8,499 nucleotides of DNA, taken from assembly GCA_023392755.1 (NCBI GenBank), contig JAEWNM010000322.1, positions 1-8,499 of the forward strand, written 5' to 3'. The stretch is from Bacillota bacterium (lineage in GTDB: Bacteria; Bacillota; Clostridia; Christensenellales; Aristaeellaceae). The first letter of the stretch is position 1. Each line of letters opens with the position of its first letter. A model generated the notes under the pieces. The model had not been told where the DNA came from. It made no database searches and saw only the letters and a program-made list of their open reading frames with translations. The translations under genes and the position numbers were made by a program. Positions 6,123-8,499 of the stretch are shown piece after piece.

Positions 6123-6180
6123 GTTACCCATGTGTGCCGGTTCATAACCCCGCCGCATCCCAAATGGGAAGGAGAAGAAG

Positions 6181-7134
6181 ATGATTACTTCCGCACCTTC
6201 AAGACGCCCGGCATTGGCCGGCAAGCCGTTTGCACTGCGCGTCAGGCAGGATTTCAAGCGCTACAAATACGTCTATCTCATGGCGCTGCCGCTGATCGTA
6301 TGGTATTTGCTTTTTTGCTACTGGCCCTTGTTGGGGAACATTATCGCATTCAAGGATTTCAAGCCCAAAAGAGGCGTCTGGGGCAGCCCGTGGGCGGGCC
6401 TGAAGCATTTTGAAGCCTTTTTTTCCAGCTACTATTTTATACGCCTTTTGCGCAATACGCTGCTTATCAGCCTGTACGGAATCGTGTTTTCCTTTCCGGC
6501 GCCTATCCTGCTGGCGCTGATGATCAATGAACTGAAATCTCAACGCTACAAAAAAACAATTCAGTCAATCACCTATATGCCGTATTTTATATCCATGATC
6601 GTCATCTGCGGCATGCTGATGGATTTTATGAAGAAGGATGGCGTGATTACATCGCTTCTGGCCGCGCTGGGCATGCCCAACGAAAACTACCTGATGAAGC
6701 CGGAGGCGTTTAGAACCATCTATGTGGCTTCGGATATCTGGCAGCACTGCGGCTGGAACTCGATCATCTATCTTGCCGCCCTCAGCGGCATCGACCAGGA
6801 GCTGTACGAGGCGGCGCGCATCGACGGGGCCAACCGCCTCAAGCAGACACTGCACGTGACGCTGCCGGGCCTTCTGCCGACGATTGTGATCCTGCTGATC
6901 ATCCGCGTGGGGGCTGTGCTCAACATCGGCTATGAGAAGATCATACTGCTCTATAACGCTTCCAATGCCGAGACGTCGGACGTCATCTCCTCCTTCGTGT
7001 ACCGGCGGGGCATCCTGGAGGCAAACTTCAGCTACACCACGGCGGTGGATTTCTTCAACGCGTTCATATCCTTCGGCCTGGTGCTTTTAAGCAACTGGAT
7101 CAGCAAACGCAAAACGGAATTCGGCCTATGGTGA
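6181..7134 (+). CDS. Carbohydrate ABC transporter permease, LplB-type
   Basis: 317 residues, an integral membrane protein forming half of the transport channel. After a basic cytosolic N-terminus, TM1 lies at about 31-52 (VYLMALPLIVWYLLFCYWPL), followed by the family's IIAFKDFKPKRGVWGSPWAGLKHF loop. Further membrane segments lie at about 90-115, 130-150, 180-202, 230-250 and 287-305. The EAA loop that docks the ATPase is at 209-229 (YEAARIDGANRLKQTLHVTLP) with the conserved Gly. The start ATG follows GGAAGGAG at 6 nt spacing. The second permease gene begins 13 nt after the stop. Length and motifs match the LplB group of the MalF-type permeases, usually found with LplA/LplC-like partners in Clostridia and Bacilli. 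The substrate is unknown. Confidence 0.93.
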   Translation: MITSAPSRRPALAGKPFALRVRQDFKRYKYVYLMALPLIVWYLLFCYWPLLGNIIAFKDFKPKRGVWGSPWAGLKHFEAFFSSYYFIRLLRNTLLISLYGIVFSFPAPILLALMINELKSQRYKKTIQSITYMPYFISMIVICGMLMDFMKKDGVITSLLAALGMPNENYLMKPEAFRTIYVASDIWQHCGWNSIIYLAALSGIDQELYEAARIDGANRLKQTLHVTLPGLLPTIVILLIIRVGAVLNIGYEKIILLYNASNAETSDVISSFVYRRGILEANFSYTTAVDFFNAFISFGLVLLSNWISKRKTEFGLW

Positions 7135-7147
7135 GGGGGGAAGCGTC

Positions 7148-8035
7148 ATGATTTATGAAAGCAGGGGAGAAAAGACATTCCATTACTTCAACGCCATAGC
7201 ACTGGGCTTGCTTGCGGTTGTCACGCTATACCCCATTTTGCATGTGCTGTTCGCGTCGGTTTCCAACCCCAACGAGCTGGTGAAAAACAGCGGCATTCTG
7301 CTGGGGCCCAAGGGCTTTGAGCTGGGCGCATACAGGATTGTGTTTCAAAATCCCGATATTCTCGGCGGTTATGTGAACACGCTTTTGTACATGGGCCTGG
7401 GGACCGTGCTCAGCATGGTGCTGACGATCACGGGCGCCTACGCCCTGTCCAGAAAGCATGCGATGTGGGTGAAGTACATCACCTTCTTCGCGGTGTTCAC
7501 CATGTGGTTCAAGCCCAGCATGATCCCGTTTTTCCTGACTGTAGGTTCCGACATGGGCATGAAAAACACATTCTGGTCCATGATACTGCCCCGCGCCATC
7601 GTGACATACAACCTGATCGTGCTAAGGACGGGGTTCGCTTCCGTACCCGAAAGCCTGGAGGAATCGGCGCGTATCGACGGCGCCCAGGATTTCACGATCC
7701 TCTCGCGCATATTCGTTCCCTTGTGCATGGCCAATATCGCTGTGGTCACGCTGTTCTATATGGTCGCCAAATGGAACTCCTGGTTTGACGCGATGCTCTT
7801 CATCAACAAGCGCGGCATGTTCCCGCTGCAGCTGCTGCTCAGGGAAATACTGATTCTCAACAGCACCGACAGCATGCTGGCCGCCTCGGCCGTTAATCAG
7901 GGCGACCAGATTCCCGTGGGCGAGACGATCAAATATGCGACAATCGTGGTGGCTACGCTTCCGATACTGTGCGTATATCCCTTTATACAGAAATATTTTG
8001 TCAAGGGCGTCATGATCGGCGCGATTAAAGGATAA
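7148..8035 (+). CDS. Carbohydrate ABC transporter permease, LplC/YtcP-type
   Basis: 295 residues, the second channel subunit (MalG-type). TM1 is at about 16-36 (AIALGLLAVVTLYPILHVLFA), then the conserved SVSNPNELVKNSGILLGPKGFELGAYRIVFQNP loop typical of YtcP/LplC proteins. More membrane segments are at about 78-99, 109-132, 143-160, 190-208 and 257-275. The EAA loop is at 171-192 (EESARIDGAQDFTILSRIFVPL). The C-terminus, ending VKGVMIGAIKG, matches the family's usual end. GAGGGGGG at 7133-7140 overlaps the previous stop and lies 7 nt before the ATG, so translation is probably coupled to the first permease. No nucleotide-binding subunit follows; one encoded elsewhere is expected. Confidence 0.94.
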   Translation: MIYESRGEKTFHYFNAIALGLLAVVTLYPILHVLFASVSNPNELVKNSGILLGPKGFELGAYRIVFQNPDILGGYVNTLLYMGLGTVLSMVLTITGAYALSRKHAMWVKYITFFAVFTMWFKPSMIPFFLTVGSDMGMKNTFWSMILPRAIVTYNLIVLRTGFASVPESLEESARIDGAQDFTILSRIFVPLCMANIAVVTLFYMVAKWNSWFDAMLFINKRGMFPLQLLLREILILNSTDSMLAASAVNQGDQIPVGETIKYATIVVATLPILCVYPFIQKYFVKGVMIGAIKG

Positions 8036-8048
8036 CAGGAGGGGCTAT

Positions 8049-8499
8049 ATGGAAACCATACTGGAAAGAGCAAGGGAACTGCCTGTATACGGGCATTATG
8101 ACGTTGTTGTTGTGGGCGGCGGCTGCGCAGGCTTTGCTGCTGCCGTGGCGGCGGCAAGGAATGGCGCGAAAACGCTTATTGTGGAGCGGTTCCCCTTCTT
8201 CGGCGGCACCGCCACCGCGTCGCTGATGGCCAATATCGTGGGCTTCCGCAACCAGGTGGAGCCGGATTATCTTCAGACAACCAAGGGCATCGGTGAGGAG
8301 CTGATGCTAAGGCTGATCAAGGAGGGCGGCGCGGTGCATTCCCGCAATGCGTACCCCTCCGCGATCCGAACCGACAAAAAGGGCGATCTTTCCTACAACT
8401 ATGCCTTTGATACGGAAAAGTTCAAGTTTGTCACCCTTCAAATGGTGAAGGAAGCGGCTGTGGACGTTTTGTTCCACACATATTTTTGCGATACGGTCA
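8049..8499 (+). CDS. FAD-dependent oxidoreductase, N-terminal part (FAD_oxidored-like, partial)
   Basis: The first 150 codons are present; the gene runs off the right edge. A Rossmann dinucleotide-binding motif is clear: YDVVVVGGGCAGFAAAVAAARNGA with Gly23, Gly25 and Gly28, and the acidic ribose-binding Glu46 at the end of the second strand (LIVER). The FFGGTAT segment (50-56) then contacts FAD in this family. The later FDTEKFKFVTLQMVKEAAVDVLFHT stretch is typical of the FAD_oxidored (PF12831) group. The ATG at 8049 follows AGGAGGGG (8037-8044) at 4 nt spacing and lies 13 nt after the permease stop, so it belongs to the transporter operon. These enzymes often sit beside sugar transporters and glycosidases, but their reactions are mostly undefined, so the substrate is not assigned. 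No signal peptide is seen; it is likely cytosolic. Confidence 0.88.
   Translation, partial: METILERARELPVYGHYDVVVVGGGCAGFAAAVAAARNGAKTLIVERFPFFGGTATASLMANIVGFRNQVEPDYLQTTKGIGEELMLRLIKEGGAVHSRNAYPSAIRTDKKGDLSYNYAFDTEKFKFVTLQMVKEAAVDVLFHTYFCDTV

Larger units (their letters stand above)
5822..6180. other. Highly structured intergenic region between binding protein and permeases
   Basis: This 359-bp gap holds no convincing gene. It begins with a short spacer, then repeat copy 1 (5856-5887), a hairpin-rich segment (5888-6087), repeat copy 2 with a U-tract (6088-6122), and a 58-bp spacer carrying the permease ribosome binding site GGAAGGAG (6167-6174). No good promoter is visible after 6122 (TTGTTA at 6121 has no properly spaced -10), so the permeases probably depend on read-through of this structure. 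Short open frames here, including a basic 80-codon one at 5848-6090, run through the hairpins and lack a ribosome binding site. Confidence 0.7.

Overview
The window looks like chromosome from a moderately GC-rich Firmicute of the class Clostridia, possibly an uncultured Oscillospirales or Christensenellales type. That placement is an inference from strong AGGAGG-type ribosome binding sites, the gene families and the gene style; no rRNA or marker gene is present. All recognisable genes are on the + strand.

Layout. Positions 2-151 are the 3' end of an ABC-F type ATPase gene. A tightly coupled glutaredoxin-like CPYC protein follows (166-429) and ends at a strong intrinsic terminator (474-504). 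Next comes a gene-free stretch (505-923) that holds a decaying tandem array of about five 30-32 bp units, a candidate promoter and a structured leader. A YesM-type sensor histidine kinase (924-2654) and a YesN-type AraC-family response regulator (2682-4130) form a two-component pair. After a roughly 100-bp promoter region come a secreted solute-binding protein (4232-5821), two LplB/LplC-type permeases (6181-7134 and 7148-8035) and the start of an FAD-dependent oxidoreductase (8049 onward, cut by the window edge).

How it works together. This is a typical Clostridia/Bacilli carbohydrate-uptake locus. The membrane kinase probably senses a sugar or oligosaccharide outside the cell, and the AraC-type regulator probably turns on the transporter from the promoter near 4189-4194. 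The binding protein hands substrate to the two-permease channel. No ATPase is encoded here, so a shared MsmK/MsmX-like ATPase elsewhere is expected. The oxidoreductase may act on the imported substrate, but its substrate is unknown.

The most unusual part is the 359-bp gap between the binding-protein gene and the first permease. It holds two identical 32-bp repeats exactly 232 bp apart. Each folds into a 10-11 bp GC-rich hairpin, and the second carries a U-tract and looks like a terminator. The roughly 200 bp between them is an almost continuous series of perfect or near-perfect hairpins. It is either an inserted interspersed repeat element or a structured RNA/attenuator that lowers permease expression relative to the binding protein. 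No CRISPR array, tRNA, rRNA, transposase or phage gene was seen.
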